Source: Chryseobacterium indologenes
Lineage (GTDB): Bacteria > Bacteroidota > Bacteroidia > Flavobacteriales > Weeksellaceae
Reading direction: 5' to 3'
Length of the DNA stretch: 64,000 nucleotides
Assembly: GCA_002439165.1 (NCBI GenBank)
Contig: DJTE01000010.1
Location: 42,232-106,231, forward strand
Below, in pieces: positions 52,696-61,487 of the stretch. Both the position numbers and the translations under genes were made by a program. The notes under the pieces were generated by a model, which worked only from the letters and a program-made list of their open reading frames with translations, was not told the origin of the DNA and ran no database searches. Each line of letters starts with the position of its first letter. Within the stretch, counting starts at the first letter, position 1.

Positions 52696-54273
52696 ATGGA
52701 AACCGAAACACAATTCAAAATAAACGCCCGGAAGCAGTTTGAAACAGTTTTTACTCCTGATCTGAACGATTTTCTGATTGCTTTACACCGGAATTTTAAT
52801 GAAAGAAGACTGGAACTTTTAGACAGCAGAAAAAAAGTACAGTCGGAGTTTGACCAGGGAAAACTTCCTGAATTTTTATCCGAAACAGAAAACATACGCC
52901 AGGGCAATTGGACCTGTGCTCCGCTTCCGGAAGATCTTCTGGACAGAAGAGTAGAAATTACGGGCCCCGTAGACCGGAAAATGATCATCAATGCGCTGAA
53001 TTCAGGAGCAAAGACCTTTATGGCCGATTTTGAAGACAGCAGTTCGCCCACCTGGGAAAACTGTATTCAGGGACAGATCAATCTGGCGGATGCCGTAAGA
53101 AAAAACATCGGTTTTGCAGCTGAAAACGGAAAATCTTATACGCTCGCTGAAAATACAGCCGTACTTCTTGTACGTCCCAGAGGGCTGCATCTTCCGGAAA
53201 AACATATTGAAATTGACGGAGAAAAAGCCTCAGGCTCACTGATCGATTTTGGAATTTACTTTTTTAAGAATGTGCAGCAGCTTTTGAAAAACGGAAGCGG
53301 ACCGTATTTTTACCTGCCCAAACTGGAACATTATAAAGAAGCACGCTGGTGGAATGAGGTGTTTGTTTTTGCCCAAAACTATCTGGGAATTGCTAACGGA
53401 ACCATTAAAGCCACTGTTCTGATAGAAACCATTACCGCATCGTTTCAGATCGACGAAATTCTGTATGAATTGAAAGATCACAGCTCAGGACTCAACTGCG
53501 GACGGTGGGATTATATTTTCTCCTATATTAAAAAATTCAGAAACCTGCCCGGATTTATGGTGCCTGACAGGGATCAGGTTACTATGGCATCGCCATTTAT
53601 GAGTGCCTATTCCAAAAGGGTTATTGAAATCTGCCACAAAAGAAATGTACATGCAATAGGAGGAATGGCAGCACAGATTCCGGTGAAAGGGGATGAGGAA
53701 GCCAATAAAATAGCCTTTGAAAAAGTAAGAGGCGATAAAGAACGTGAAGTGAAAAACGGTCATGACGGAACCTGGGTGGCTCACCCTGCTTTGGTACAGG
53801 TAGCTATGGAAGTATTTGACCGCTACATGCCTGAAGCCAGCCAGATCAGTAAAAAATTTGAATACCATATCAGAGAAAGCGATCTGCTGGAAGTTCCCCG
53901 TGGCGAAATGACCGAAAAAGGAGTTCGGAAAAATATCAACATTGGAATCCTGTACCTGGAAAGCTGGCTGATGGGAACAGGTGCGGCAGCCATCTACAAC
54001 CTTATGGAAGATGCAGCCACAGCAGAAATCTCCAGAACCCAGCTGTGGCAATGGCTGAAAAATGAAGCAGAACTTATGGACGGCAGAACACTGACCCGCG
54101 AAATGATTCTTCAGTGGGAAACCGAAGAAATGGAACATATTGAAAAATATGTGGGAGAAATCCGTTTCAGAAACGGGAAATTCAACTTAGCCAAAGAACT
54201 TTTCAATGAACTCGTTTTCTCAGAAAAATTTGAAGAATTTCTTACCCTGAAGGCTTATCCTTTTATTGACTGA
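52696..54273 (+). CDS. aceB: Malate synthase A
   Basis: Malate synthase condenses glyoxylate with acetyl-CoA to malate, the second step of the glyoxylate shunt; cytoplasmic. The start at 52696 (METETQFKINARKQF) suits the family, giving 525 residues, the usual length of form A. Visible signatures are MADFEDSSSPTWENCIQGQ, LPKLEHYKEARWWNEVF, LNCGRWDYIFSYIKKFR, and DGTWVAHPALVQVAMEVFD. It is followed by aceA 46 bp later, forming the operon, and is preceded by the operator region shared with the regulator. Confidence 0.97.
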   Translation: METETQFKINARKQFETVFTPDLNDFLIALHRNFNERRLELLDSRKKVQSEFDQGKLPEFLSETENIRQGNWTCAPLPEDLLDRRVEITGPVDRKMIINALNSGAKTFMADFEDSSSPTWENCIQGQINLADAVRKNIGFAAENGKSYTLAENTAVLLVRPRGLHLPEKHIEIDGEKASGSLIDFGIYFFKNVQQLLKNGSGPYFYLPKLEHYKEARWWNEVFVFAQNYLGIANGTIKATVLIETITASFQIDEILYELKDHSSGLNCGRWDYIFSYIKKFRNLPGFMVPDRDQVTMASPFMSAYSKRVIEICHKRNVHAIGGMAAQIPVKGDEEANKIAFEKVRGDKEREVKNGHDGTWVAHPALVQVAMEVFDRYMPEASQISKKFEYHIRESDLLEVPRGEMTEKGVRKNINIGILYLESWLMGTGAAAIYNLMEDAATAEISRTQLWQWLKNEAELMDGRTLTREMILQWETEEMEHIEKYVGEIRFRNGKFNLAKELFNELVFSEKFEEFLTLKAYPFID

Positions 54274-54319
54274 AATCAGGGAAATCTTTAACCTTATATA
54301 ATCAAAAAATCCAAATATT

Positions 54320-55600
54320 ATGAAAACAAAACACGAACAGATCCACGCTTTAGAACAGGATTGGCTGAACAATCCGCGCTGGAACGGAGTAAAAAGAACC
54401 TATACGGCTGAAGAAGTCCTGAAACTCCGGGGTTCCTATAAAATTGAATATACCATTGCAACGGAAATGTCTGTAAAGCTCTGGGATAAGCTGAATAACC
54501 AGGATTATGTGGCCGGGCTTGGTGCTCTTACCGGAAATCAGGCTGTTCAGGAAGTGGATGCAGGTCTTGAAGCCATATATCTGTCTGGATGGCAGGTGGC
54601 AGCTGATGCCAATCTTTCCGGAGAAATGTATCCGGATCAGTCACTTTATCCCGCCAATTCAGTGCCTTCCGTTGTGAAAAAGATTAACAATGCCTTATTG
54701 AGAGCAGATCAGATTCAGTCTGTAAACGCAACCGGAGACAGGGAATACCTTGTTCCTGTCGTTGCCGATGCAGAAGCCGGATTTGGAGGTAACCTGAATG
54801 CTTTCGAACTGATGAAGCAGATGATTGAAGCCGGAGCAGCCGGAGTACATTTTGAAGACCAGCTTTCTTCAGCTAAAAAATGCGGGCATCTAGGCGGAAA
54901 AGTTCTGGTTCCTACCCAGGAAGCCATCAACAAACTTATTGCAGCCCGTCTTGCAGCGGATGTACTGGGAGTACCGAGCGTAATTGTGGCAAGAACAGAT
55001 GCGGACGCAGCGGATCTTCTGACTTCAGACATTGATGACAGGGATAAAAAATTTGTGACCGGGGAAAGAACTTCCGAAGGTTTTTATAGAGTAAGAAACG
55101 GAGTAGAGCAGGGAATTGACCGGGGGCTTTCTTATGCACCCTATGCAGATCTGATCTGGATGGAGACCTCTAATCCCGACCTGGAACAGGCCAGAAGATT
55201 TGCAGAAGGGATTCATGCGCAGTTTCCTGGCAAAATGCTTGCCTATAACTGTTCACCTTCATTCAACTGGGCTGCAAAGCTGAGTGTGGAAGAAATGGGT
55301 AATTTCCGTGAAGAGCTGGCAAAAATGGGGTATAAATTCCAGTTTATCACCCTGGCAGGTTTCCATGCACTGAATACCTCTATGTTTGAATTGGCTTTAG
55401 CTTATAAAGAAAAAGGAATGGCAGGGTATTCGGAGCTTCAGGAACGTGAGTTTGCCCTTCAGCAGAAAGGATTCAGAGCGGTAAAGCACCAGTCGTTCGT
55501 GGGCACGGGATACTTCGATGAAATTCAGAATGTGGTAACCGGCGGCTCTTCTGCAACGGTAGCGATGAAAGATTCTACGGAGACAGCACAGTTTCACTGA
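54320..55600 (+). CDS. aceA: Isocitrate lyase
   Basis: Isocitrate lyase splits isocitrate into glyoxylate and succinate, the entry to the glyoxylate shunt. The 426-residue protein shows the catalytic KKCGH motif (186-190, Cys188), the metal site region VVADAEAGFGGNLNAFEL, VIVARTDADAADLLTSDID, and YNCSPSFNWAAKL. It lies behind aceB, and both are downstream of the XRE regulator's operator. Together they allow growth on acetate or fatty acids. Confidence 0.97.
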   Translation: MKTKHEQIHALEQDWLNNPRWNGVKRTYTAEEVLKLRGSYKIEYTIATEMSVKLWDKLNNQDYVAGLGALTGNQAVQEVDAGLEAIYLSGWQVAADANLSGEMYPDQSLYPANSVPSVVKKINNALLRADQIQSVNATGDREYLVPVVADAEAGFGGNLNAFELMKQMIEAGAAGVHFEDQLSSAKKCGHLGGKVLVPTQEAINKLIAARLAADVLGVPSVIVARTDADAADLLTSDIDDRDKKFVTGERTSEGFYRVRNGVEQGIDRGLSYAPYADLIWMETSNPDLEQARRFAEGIHAQFPGKMLAYNCSPSFNWAAKLSVEEMGNFREELAKMGYKFQFITLAGFHALNTSMFELALAYKEKGMAGYSELQEREFALQQKGFRAVKHQSFVGTGYFDEIQNVVTGGSSATVAMKDSTETAQFH

Positions 55601-55629
55601 TCATTTTTTTTCCATATTTTTCTAATGTC

Positions 55630-55657
55630 AACCTTCCCGCTTTGGGAAGGTTTTCTT
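55630..55657 (+). terminator. Terminator of the aceBA operon
   Basis: Perfect 9-bp stem AACCTTCCC (55630-55638) with GGGAAGGTT (55644-55652), loop 5 nt, then TTCTTT. Confidence 0.82.
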
Positions 55658-55741
55658 TGGATTTTTATATTGTTTATCAGTGTTTTATGCTTGTTGGTGA
55701 TGAAGATTGAAAACCAAACCGTAACTATTAAAAATATGTAT

Positions 55742-55749
55742 TATATTTG
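55742..55749 (+). promoter_or_regulatory. -7 promoter box of the Skp-like gene
   Basis: TATATTTG, matching TAnnTTTG, 41 bp before the start at 55791. No well-placed -33 TTG. Confidence 0.5.
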
Positions 55750-55790
55750 AGCGCGAAAAAAAACGGATTTTTTTGAAAAACTATAAAAAA

Positions 55791-56360
55791 ATGAAACTAA
55801 TTAAAGGATTTTTTATTGCTGCAGGATTAATGCTGACTGCCAATGCTGTGAATGCTCAACAGAAAATAGGAAACGTAAACACCGATGATGTTTTTGAAAG
55901 CCTGTCTGAAGTAAAGACTGCAACGGCAACTATTGAAACCATGACCAAGACCAAGCAGGCTGAAATTGAAAAGATGATCGGTCAGTATCAGACCAAACTG
56001 AAAGCTGCACAGGATAAAGAAAAGACATTAAGTGAAGCCAATAAAGAAACTGTGACTAAAGAATTAATGGCGGCACAGACCGAACTGGAAGGTTTGGGTA
56101 AAAAAATAGAAGAAGCCAGAACACAGGCTGCCAAAGATATTTCAAACAAGCAGAATGAACTGGTTACTCCACTTCAGCAAAAAGTAAAAACAGCAATTAT
56201 TGCCGTAGCAAAAGAAAAAAATCTGAGCTATGTATTTGATACAGCATCTCAAGGTGGCAATAACCTTATCTATACAGACGGAAGTGAGGATATCACTGCT
56301 ATCGTAAAAGCTAAACTGGGAGCCTCTGCAACACCTGCCAAACCGGCTGCAAAAAAATAA
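55791..56360 (+). CDS. OmpH/Skp-family periplasmic chaperone
   Basis: A 189-residue periplasmic chaperone for unfolded outer-membrane proteins. The start at 55791 gives signal peptide MKLIKGFFIAAGLMLTANAV ending at AQQ; an upstream TTG would add six residues before it. The core has KIGNVNTDDVFESLSEVKTA, the long coiled-coil arms (about 45-125), and the closing strand NLSYVFDTASQGGNNLIYTD. The C-terminal tail is Ala/Pro/Lys-rich. In this phylum such genes usually accompany BamA; here it stands alone with its own terminator. It would serve the many barrels in this window. Confidence 0.92.
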   Translation: MKLIKGFFIAAGLMLTANAVNAQQKIGNVNTDDVFESLSEVKTATATIETMTKTKQAEIEKMIGQYQTKLKAAQDKEKTLSEANKETVTKELMAAQTELEGLGKKIEEARTQAAKDISNKQNELVTPLQQKVKTAIIAVAKEKNLSYVFDTASQGGNNLIYTDGSEDITAIVKAKLGASATPAKPAAKK

Positions 56361-56380
56361 TATTTTACAATTAACTCTAT

Positions 56381-56417
56381 AAAACGGAACCGGATTAATA
56401 TCTGGTTCCGTTTTTTT
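56381..56417 (+). terminator. Terminator after the Skp-like gene
   Basis: Stem AAAACGGAACC (56381-56391) with GGTTCCGTTTT (56404-56414), loop 12 nt, seven-T run to 56417. Confidence 0.87.
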
Positions 56418-56553
56418 ATTTATCGGGTATAGCCTGGATCAGAGATACTTTATCAGGGGTAATGAAGTTAGGTTTAAAGGCAGGAATCAGGAATTTACTT
56501 TTATCTTCTGACTTCAGACTTTGCCAGTCAGAAATTATGATCCCGGATTGAGG
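56416..56553 (-). pseudogene. Protein-like gene fragment without a start
   Basis: On the minus strand a 45-codon frame between two stops has natural amino-acid composition: IIISDWQSLKSEDKSKFLIP followed by AFKPNFITPDKVSLIQAIPDK then stop at 56418-56416. There is no ATG; the preceding in-frame stop is at 56556-56554. It looks like the 3' remnant of a lost gene. The family is not recognised. Its stop overlaps the T-run of the terminator for the convergent Skp gene, as a real gene end would. Confidence 0.4.
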
Positions 56554-56585
56554 TTATTTAATAAATTTGAATAAATTTTTCAGAC

Positions 56586-56978
56586 ATGAACTTAGTATAC
56601 GAAAAGCAGATAAAAGTTACAGAAGAACATATTGACCGGAATCGTCATGTAAACAATGTGCAGTATGTACACTGGGTAGAAGAAATGGCCGCAGAGCACT
56701 GGGATCTTCTGAAGCAGAAAACCGGATATGTGAATGATGTCTGGATGCTGGTGGACCATCATATACAATACAAAAAACAGGTTTACCTGGGAGATATCAT
56801 CACGGTAAAAACATATCCGAAAGCCCCGGAAGGGATCAGACAGCCCCGAAAGGTTGAATTTTACTGTAATGACCGGCTGGTTGTGGATTCCCATACACAG
56901 TGGGTATTGGTAGATAGAAACACTCAGAAAATAAAAAGACTTGAAAACGGATGGCTTGGGAAGCTGTCCAATAGCTGA
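56586..56978 (+). CDS. Acyl-CoA thioesterase, 4HBT family
   Basis: A 130-residue hot-dog-fold thioesterase. The N-terminal half carries HIDRNRHVNNVQYVHWVEEMAAEH, the 4HBT motif with the catalytic Asp/His-Asn positions; the strand IQYKKQVYLGDIITVKTYPK and the C-terminal SHTQWVLVDRNTQKIKRL follow. Cytoplasmic; it hydrolyses acyl-CoA or acyl-ACP, substrate chain length unknown. Similar small enzymes include YbgC and FatA-like forms. Isolated gene; no clear promoter box was found. Confidence 0.9.
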   Translation: MNLVYEKQIKVTEEHIDRNRHVNNVQYVHWVEEMAAEHWDLLKQKTGYVNDVWMLVDHHIQYKKQVYLGDIITVKTYPKAPEGIRQPRKVEFYCNDRLVVDSHTQWVLVDRNTQKIKRLENGWLGKLSNS

Positions 56979-57038
56979 AGACCGTATCAGTTAGGTTAAT
57001 GATACGTTAATGGCGGCAAAGCAGGAAGTTCAGCTGTT

Positions 57039-57046
57039 TATTTTTG
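57039..57046 (+). promoter_or_regulatory. -7 promoter box of the EreA-like gene
   Basis: TATTTTTG, matching TAnnTTTG, 71 bp before the start at 57118. No clear -33. Confidence 0.45.
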
Positions 57047-57117
57047 TAAGTTTACTCCTGATAAAAGGTCCCGTAGGATATGCGGAATAAACAGGCTTTA
57101 AGATTACAGGAGTTATT

Positions 57118-58380
57118 ATGCTAAAGAAATATTTATTATTAAACCTGATGCTGGTCTCCGCTTTAGGTTTTTCACAGGATAAAAAATCAGAAATACAGAT
57201 TCCCTCCCAGCTTACAGACAGCAGAAGTCTGAATAAAGCAGTGAAAAATATCGGAGGGGAGCTTAAAGAATACACAATTGTCGGATTAGGCGAGGGAACG
57301 CACGGAACAAAAGAATTTAATGAGATCCGGAGTGAAATTTCAAAAAAACTTATTGATAAACACGATTTCAGGATTGTCGCATTTGAAAGTGCCTATGGTG
57401 ATGCCGCCTTTCTGAATGATGCTGTAAATTCAGATACAGATCTGAAAACTGCATTGAAAAACTACATGACCTCTATCTGGCAGACAAAAGAGATCGAAAA
57501 TTTACTGGCCTGGATAAGAGAATACAACAAAAATCACAAGGATAAAGTAATTATTTCAGGTTTCGATACCAATGCTCTGGAAAACAGTGCCCGGATTTTA
57601 AAACAGTCTGAAATTAAAGACGGTCAATATTCGGAAATCACAGAACAAATTAAAAAGAAAGCCGTATTTCAGGATGAAATGTGGGAAAAACAGAATGATC
57701 CCTCTTTTAAACTGGATATGAAGGTGATGATAAAGAACGGAACGGAAGGTTACCTGCTGACCCGGAAAATAGACAGTATCTACGGAAACAGAATGAACCG
57801 GGATTCCAGACTGGCCCTGTATCATCTTCAGCTTGGTTTTGAGATTCCTTATGAAGCCGGTAAAAAGAATTATGATGTTTCCAGGGATCGCATCATGGCA
57901 GATATGATCAGAAAAGTACAGTCGGAATATCATAAAAAAATGATTCTTTTTGCCCATAATGCCCATGTTGCCCTGAAACCGGTTCTGGTAGACGGGATGG
58001 GAGGTTTTTTAAAAGAAAAATATGGGAAAGGGTATTACGCCCTGGCCACTTTTACAGCATCCGGAAGTTACAGCGCAACAACAGATCCGCGTGCCGTAAA
58101 AAGCAATAAATATAATGCCTATGCTTTGCCGGAACTATTGGAAAATGGCTGGGAAGAGCAGCTGATAGAGAAAAGCTCAGAAAATTATTTTGCAGACTTT
58201 CAAAAAGATCACACCGGATTGTATGGAAAATCTTTCAGAGCAAGGTTTGTAGGATATGGTCCGGTTACTCCTGAAGCAGAAAAATTTACCATCACGGAAC
58301 CGTTAAAACTCAATGAATGTTTCGATGGCCTTATCTTTATTAAAAATACAAGTGCTGCAGAGCACTTAGCTGGCAGCTGA
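57118..58380 (+). CDS. Erythromycin esterase-family secreted protein
   Basis: A 420-residue secreted protein with signal peptide MLKKYLLLNLMLVSALGFSQ. The EreA/ChaN-like domain (PF05139) has GLGEGTHGTKEFNEIRSEI (the catalytic-histidine region, about 57-75), FRIVAFESAYGDAAFL, SIWQTKEIENLLAWIREYN, and MILFAHNAHVALKP. EreA cleaves the macrolide lactone, but most family members in environmental Bacteroidota have no tested role, so resistance should not be assumed. Two genes further there is a second secreted protein of the same superfamily (59746-60918). Confidence 0.88.
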   Translation: MLKKYLLLNLMLVSALGFSQDKKSEIQIPSQLTDSRSLNKAVKNIGGELKEYTIVGLGEGTHGTKEFNEIRSEISKKLIDKHDFRIVAFESAYGDAAFLNDAVNSDTDLKTALKNYMTSIWQTKEIENLLAWIREYNKNHKDKVIISGFDTNALENSARILKQSEIKDGQYSEITEQIKKKAVFQDEMWEKQNDPSFKLDMKVMIKNGTEGYLLTRKIDSIYGNRMNRDSRLALYHLQLGFEIPYEAGKKNYDVSRDRIMADMIRKVQSEYHKKMILFAHNAHVALKPVLVDGMGGFLKEKYGKGYYALATFTASGSYSATTDPRAVKSNKYNAYALPELLENGWEEQLIEKSSENYFADFQKDHTGLYGKSFRARFVGYGPVTPEAEKFTITEPLKLNECFDGLIFIKNTSAAEHLAGS

Positions 58381-58410
58381 TGCCACGCATCTGCAATCAA
58401 TCTCTTGATG

Positions 58411-58440
58411 ACCTGGCTTCCTGTAAGTCAGGTTATTTTT
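58411..58440 (+). terminator. Terminator after the EreA-like gene
   Basis: Stem ACCTGGCTT (58411-58419) with AAGTCAGGT (58425-58433), one G-U pair, loop CCTGT without the last base, then TATTTTTT. Confidence 0.75.
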
Positions 58441-58620
58441 TATCCCCCAAAAACCGGATATTCCAAAAATTAAATAGGAATCTGTCCTGATGGATTAATT
58501 TTTTTTATTTTTTGAAAGTTAATTTCGGAAAATTGTAGATACGGTATGATCACAATGAGTATATTTGGCTGTCAGCGGTAAAGCTGCATCAATATAATCA
58601 CACGAAATACAGCAATTAAT

Positions 58621-59106
58621 ATGGGAGCATGGGGATATAAAGCACTGGAAAGCGATGAGGGAATGGATGTTATAGATTTTATCAGAGACTATACGGAAAC
58701 GAAATATCCGGGTAATGGTCCGGTGGATCTGAAGCTTTCAGAAATGATCACGGCATTGAAAGAAGCCGGTTTTTTCGGAGAAACACTGGAAGAGGTTGAT
58801 TTTTTTTATGATCATTCAGCGATGGCTCTTGCAGAATTATACCTGATGTTCCAAAAAACGGGAGCATTGAATTATCCGGATGAAGAAGATGAAACCCGTG
58901 ATCTTAAAAAGCGGATCCGTTCATTTACGGGGGATTCGGAGGATTTCAATTTTTTGCTTCGCTATCTTACCGATATTAAGAATGAAGTACCGGATGAGTA
59001 TGGAGAACGCGAGATTGCAGAACTTTGGAAAGATTCCGATGTTTATAACGAATGGCTTGAGAACCTCACGCTTCTAATAGATGGCCTTCAGGAAAAAAAT
59101 AATTAA
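58621..59106 (+). CDS. DUF4259 domain protein
   Basis: A 161-residue acidic cytoplasmic protein. Its start, MGAWGYKALESDEGMDVIDF, is the hallmark of DUF4259, whose members are small proteins of unknown function found in accessory regions and near contact-dependent toxin loci. Strongly acidic at the C-terminus, like many immunity proteins. It lies 13 bp upstream of the next gene and starts a run of small proteins of unknown role. Confidence 0.85.
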   Translation: MGAWGYKALESDEGMDVIDFIRDYTETKYPGNGPVDLKLSEMITALKEAGFFGETLEEVDFFYDHSAMALAELYLMFQKTGALNYPDEEDETRDLKKRIRSFTGDSEDFNFLLRYLTDIKNEVPDEYGEREIAELWKDSDVYNEWLENLTLLIDGLQEKNN

Positions 59107-59119
59107 AATCTTACTATAA

Positions 59120-59674
59120 ATGGGACTGGATATTTCTTATAATACCGATAATCACGACGATATTTTTACCTTTGAATATATTACAGAAGACAGGTGGACA
59201 AAGCTTCACGGTCTGAGCCGCAGTTTTGCAAATTTTATGAATAGGAAAAACGTGATTCCTGATACAGAAAAAACAGAACTGGAACAGATTTCCGAAATTA
59301 CAGGAATAGATCTTTCAGTAATCCGTCATTTAGATGAAATCCCGGATGGAGAGGAAATGGAAGAAATAAGAGAATATGATCCTGAATTTTATGAAGAACA
59401 AAAAAAGGAGTATGAAATTCAGATGAAAAAGATCAGCAGTAATCTGGATGAAGTTTCCGCGAAAATAGCAGAACTTATTGCGGCACTGAATGAGAAAGAA
59501 GACCTTTCTTTTCTGTTGCAGCCTACATCCTTTGATTCTCTGAATAATTCGGTATATTTCAAAAAAGAAAATCAGGGTAAAGATAATTTCTATGCCGATT
59601 TGAACAATTTTAAAAACTTTCTGGATTATGCGGGACCAAGAGGAACAAAAACAGTCTGGTTCAGATATTTCTGA
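59120..59674 (+). CDS. Hypothetical protein (MGLDISY start)
   Basis: A 184-residue acidic cytoplasmic protein; no family named with certainty. The N-terminus MGLDISYNTDNHDDIFTFEY resembles a group of small accessory proteins. A helix-rich middle (residues 75-125; EQKKEYEIQMKKISSNLDEV) is probably a coiled coil. The C-terminus YAGPRGTKTVWFRYF ends in aromatic residues. It follows the DUF4259 gene by 13 bp, so they are likely co-transcribed. Confidence 0.65.
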   Translation: MGLDISYNTDNHDDIFTFEYITEDRWTKLHGLSRSFANFMNRKNVIPDTEKTELEQISEITGIDLSVIRHLDEIPDGEEMEEIREYDPEFYEEQKKEYEIQMKKISSNLDEVSAKIAELIAALNEKEDLSFLLQPTSFDSLNNSVYFKKENQGKDNFYADLNNFKNFLDYAGPRGTKTVWFRYF

Positions 59675-59745
59675 TCTGCTGCTGACAGCCGCCAATCATA
59701 TCAAATAACCAAAAGGCCATACCGGCCGTATAAAAACTATATAAC

Positions 59746-60918
59746 ATGAAAATTCATTATACGGTAATATTATTACTGTTTAGCCTTGCAGCAAACGGTC
59801 AGGAGAACCTCTACTGGTTTTCGGACGATATTGAAAAGAAGGTTGTTCAGGATTCAACAAAAGATAAGTCATGGACAAGCCAGATGGGTGCTACCTACTA
59901 TTCGATAAGCGGAAACTATAAACAGGGTCTTGTTAACTGGGACAAAATGTTCGGAAGACCTAAGAAGATCAGCAGTGCCGACAGCCTGAAGTTGACAAAA
60001 ATGACCCCCGTTAATGCCAAAGACTATATTCTGAACAGGGCAGCGAATGAAAAAATGATCATCATCAACGAAGCTCACCATAATGCAAGCCACAGAAATT
60101 TTGCCTCATCCCTGCTTCAGGGATTATATGATAAAGGATACAGATATCTGGGCGTTGAAACCCTGAGAAATGACGGATCTCTGCATATCGGGAATTTTGC
60201 CACACAGGATGCCGGAATGTATTCCCAGGAACCCGAATTCGGAAACTTTATTTATCAGGCCTTGAAAATCGGATTTAAGCTGTTTCCCTATGATACAGAA
60301 GAAAAAAACGGGAAAGAAAGGGAAATAGGTGAAGCACAGAATATTTATGATTTCATGCAGAAGAATAAAGACGGGAAATACCTCATCTACTGCGGCTATC
60401 AGCATGCTTACAAAGGAATTCACCGGTCATGGGAAAAAACGATGACAGGAAGGCTTTCGGATATGGCCTCTATCAATCCTTTCACTATCGACCAGACCCA
60501 GTTTTCAGAAAAAAGCGATCCGAAATACAATGAACCGCTGATCAGAATCGTTAACCGTAAAGATCCTGTTGTACTTACAGATGAAAACCAGGTACCTTAC
60601 AACGGAGAAGACAAGGAACTGTACACTGATGTTAAAATAATCCATCCTGTTACAGAATATGTGAAGGGAAGACCAGGCTGGATGCTGAACGGAAACAGGA
60701 AATTCTATAAAATTCCAAAATCAGGGATCTCAAAATTTCCGGTACTCATTCAGGCATACAGAAAAGGAGAATTTGAGAAAAAAGGGATTCCCGCTGATAT
60801 TATTGAACTGAACAGTTCAAAAGACAGCCGTTTTATGATTCTGGATAAAGGAAAGTATGATATTATAATCCTGAACAGGGAATATAAGGTCATCAGGAGG
60901 TTTGAAACAACAGTATAA
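59746..60918 (+). CDS. Secreted EreA/ChaN-like protein
   Basis: A 390-residue secreted protein with signal peptide MKIHYTVILLLFSLAANGQ. Residues about 95-250 fit the EreA/ChaN/TIKI superfamily: MIIINEAHHNASHRNFASSL, then GYRYLGVETLRNDGS, and YLIYCGYQHAYKGIHRSWE with a second His. The HH and E positions could form a metal or acid-base site. A C-terminal region of unclear fold follows (about 255-390). It is the second such protein in 3 kb and sits inside the run of small unknown proteins. Confidence 0.75.
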   Translation: MKIHYTVILLLFSLAANGQENLYWFSDDIEKKVVQDSTKDKSWTSQMGATYYSISGNYKQGLVNWDKMFGRPKKISSADSLKLTKMTPVNAKDYILNRAANEKMIIINEAHHNASHRNFASSLLQGLYDKGYRYLGVETLRNDGSLHIGNFATQDAGMYSQEPEFGNFIYQALKIGFKLFPYDTEEKNGKEREIGEAQNIYDFMQKNKDGKYLIYCGYQHAYKGIHRSWEKTMTGRLSDMASINPFTIDQTQFSEKSDPKYNEPLIRIVNRKDPVVLTDENQVPYNGEDKELYTDVKIIHPVTEYVKGRPGWMLNGNRKFYKIPKSGISKFPVLIQAYRKGEFEKKGIPADIIELNSSKDSRFMILDKGKYDIIILNREYKVIRRFETTV

Positions 60919-60935
60919 CTTCAGAGAACAGAAAA

Positions 60936-61487
60936 ATGGATATGGTAAAACATATCGGAAAACATACGGAGAACTTACAGAAAGGTCTTGAAAGGTCGTC
61001 CATAGAACAGAGAAAAAGCCTGATTATAGCTTTACTGAAGTTTTATTTTCTTTTGGATAATTTTGAGCAGGTTATTGCGAAATATATCAGGATTGAAATT
61101 GATAAAAACCGGTTCATCTCAGATCTTAGAAATGAAAATGTTCAGCAGTATAAGGAAGCGATTGCTAAAAGTCTGGACGGACTGGACGAATATGCCGATG
61201 ATTATGAAGAGCCCGGACCTGTTGAAATATTTGTACTGGATGCATTTTCCTGTGCGGTTTCTGATGTGAAAAATGCAGGAAATGTAACAGGTTTGCTGAC
61301 CGGCGTGATTGATGTGCTGGATTATTTTGAAAACTTTTCTGAAGAACCTGAATTCTGGAATGATGTTTTGGAAAAAGAAGTCCGTTTTCAGAATGAAATT
61401 CTGTCTGAAACAGATCTCCGGAAAACCTTTGATCCTTCAATATACCATGAACGGTATGAGGAAATAATAAATAAACATAAATTATGA
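60936..61487 (+). CDS. Hypothetical helical protein
   Basis: Not recognised. A 183-residue acidic, helical, cytoplasmic protein beginning MDMVKHIGKHTENLQKGLER; the second ATG at 60942 is an equally good start. It has no signal or membrane segment. Acidic stretches (LDEYADDYEEPGPVE, DVLDYFENFSEEPEFWNDVL) recall immunity proteins. It overlaps the next gene by 4 bp (ATGA), so the two are translated together. Confidence 0.6.
   Translation: MDMVKHIGKHTENLQKGLERSSIEQRKSLIIALLKFYFLLDNFEQVIAKYIRIEIDKNRFISDLRNENVQQYKEAIAKSLDGLDEYADDYEEPGPVEIFVLDAFSCAVSDVKNAGNVTGLLTGVIDVLDYFENFSEEPEFWNDVLEKEVRFQNEILSETDLRKTFDPSIYHERYEEIINKHKL

Noticed and set aside
53485..54138. A 217-codon minus-strand frame inside aceB
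   Set aside because: Shadow of the malate synthase gene; phenylalanine/histidine-rich composition, no motif.
57118..58380. Calling the EreA-like gene a macrolide-resistance determinant
   Set aside because: Family membership alone does not show macrolide hydrolysis; the secreted form and context argue for caution.
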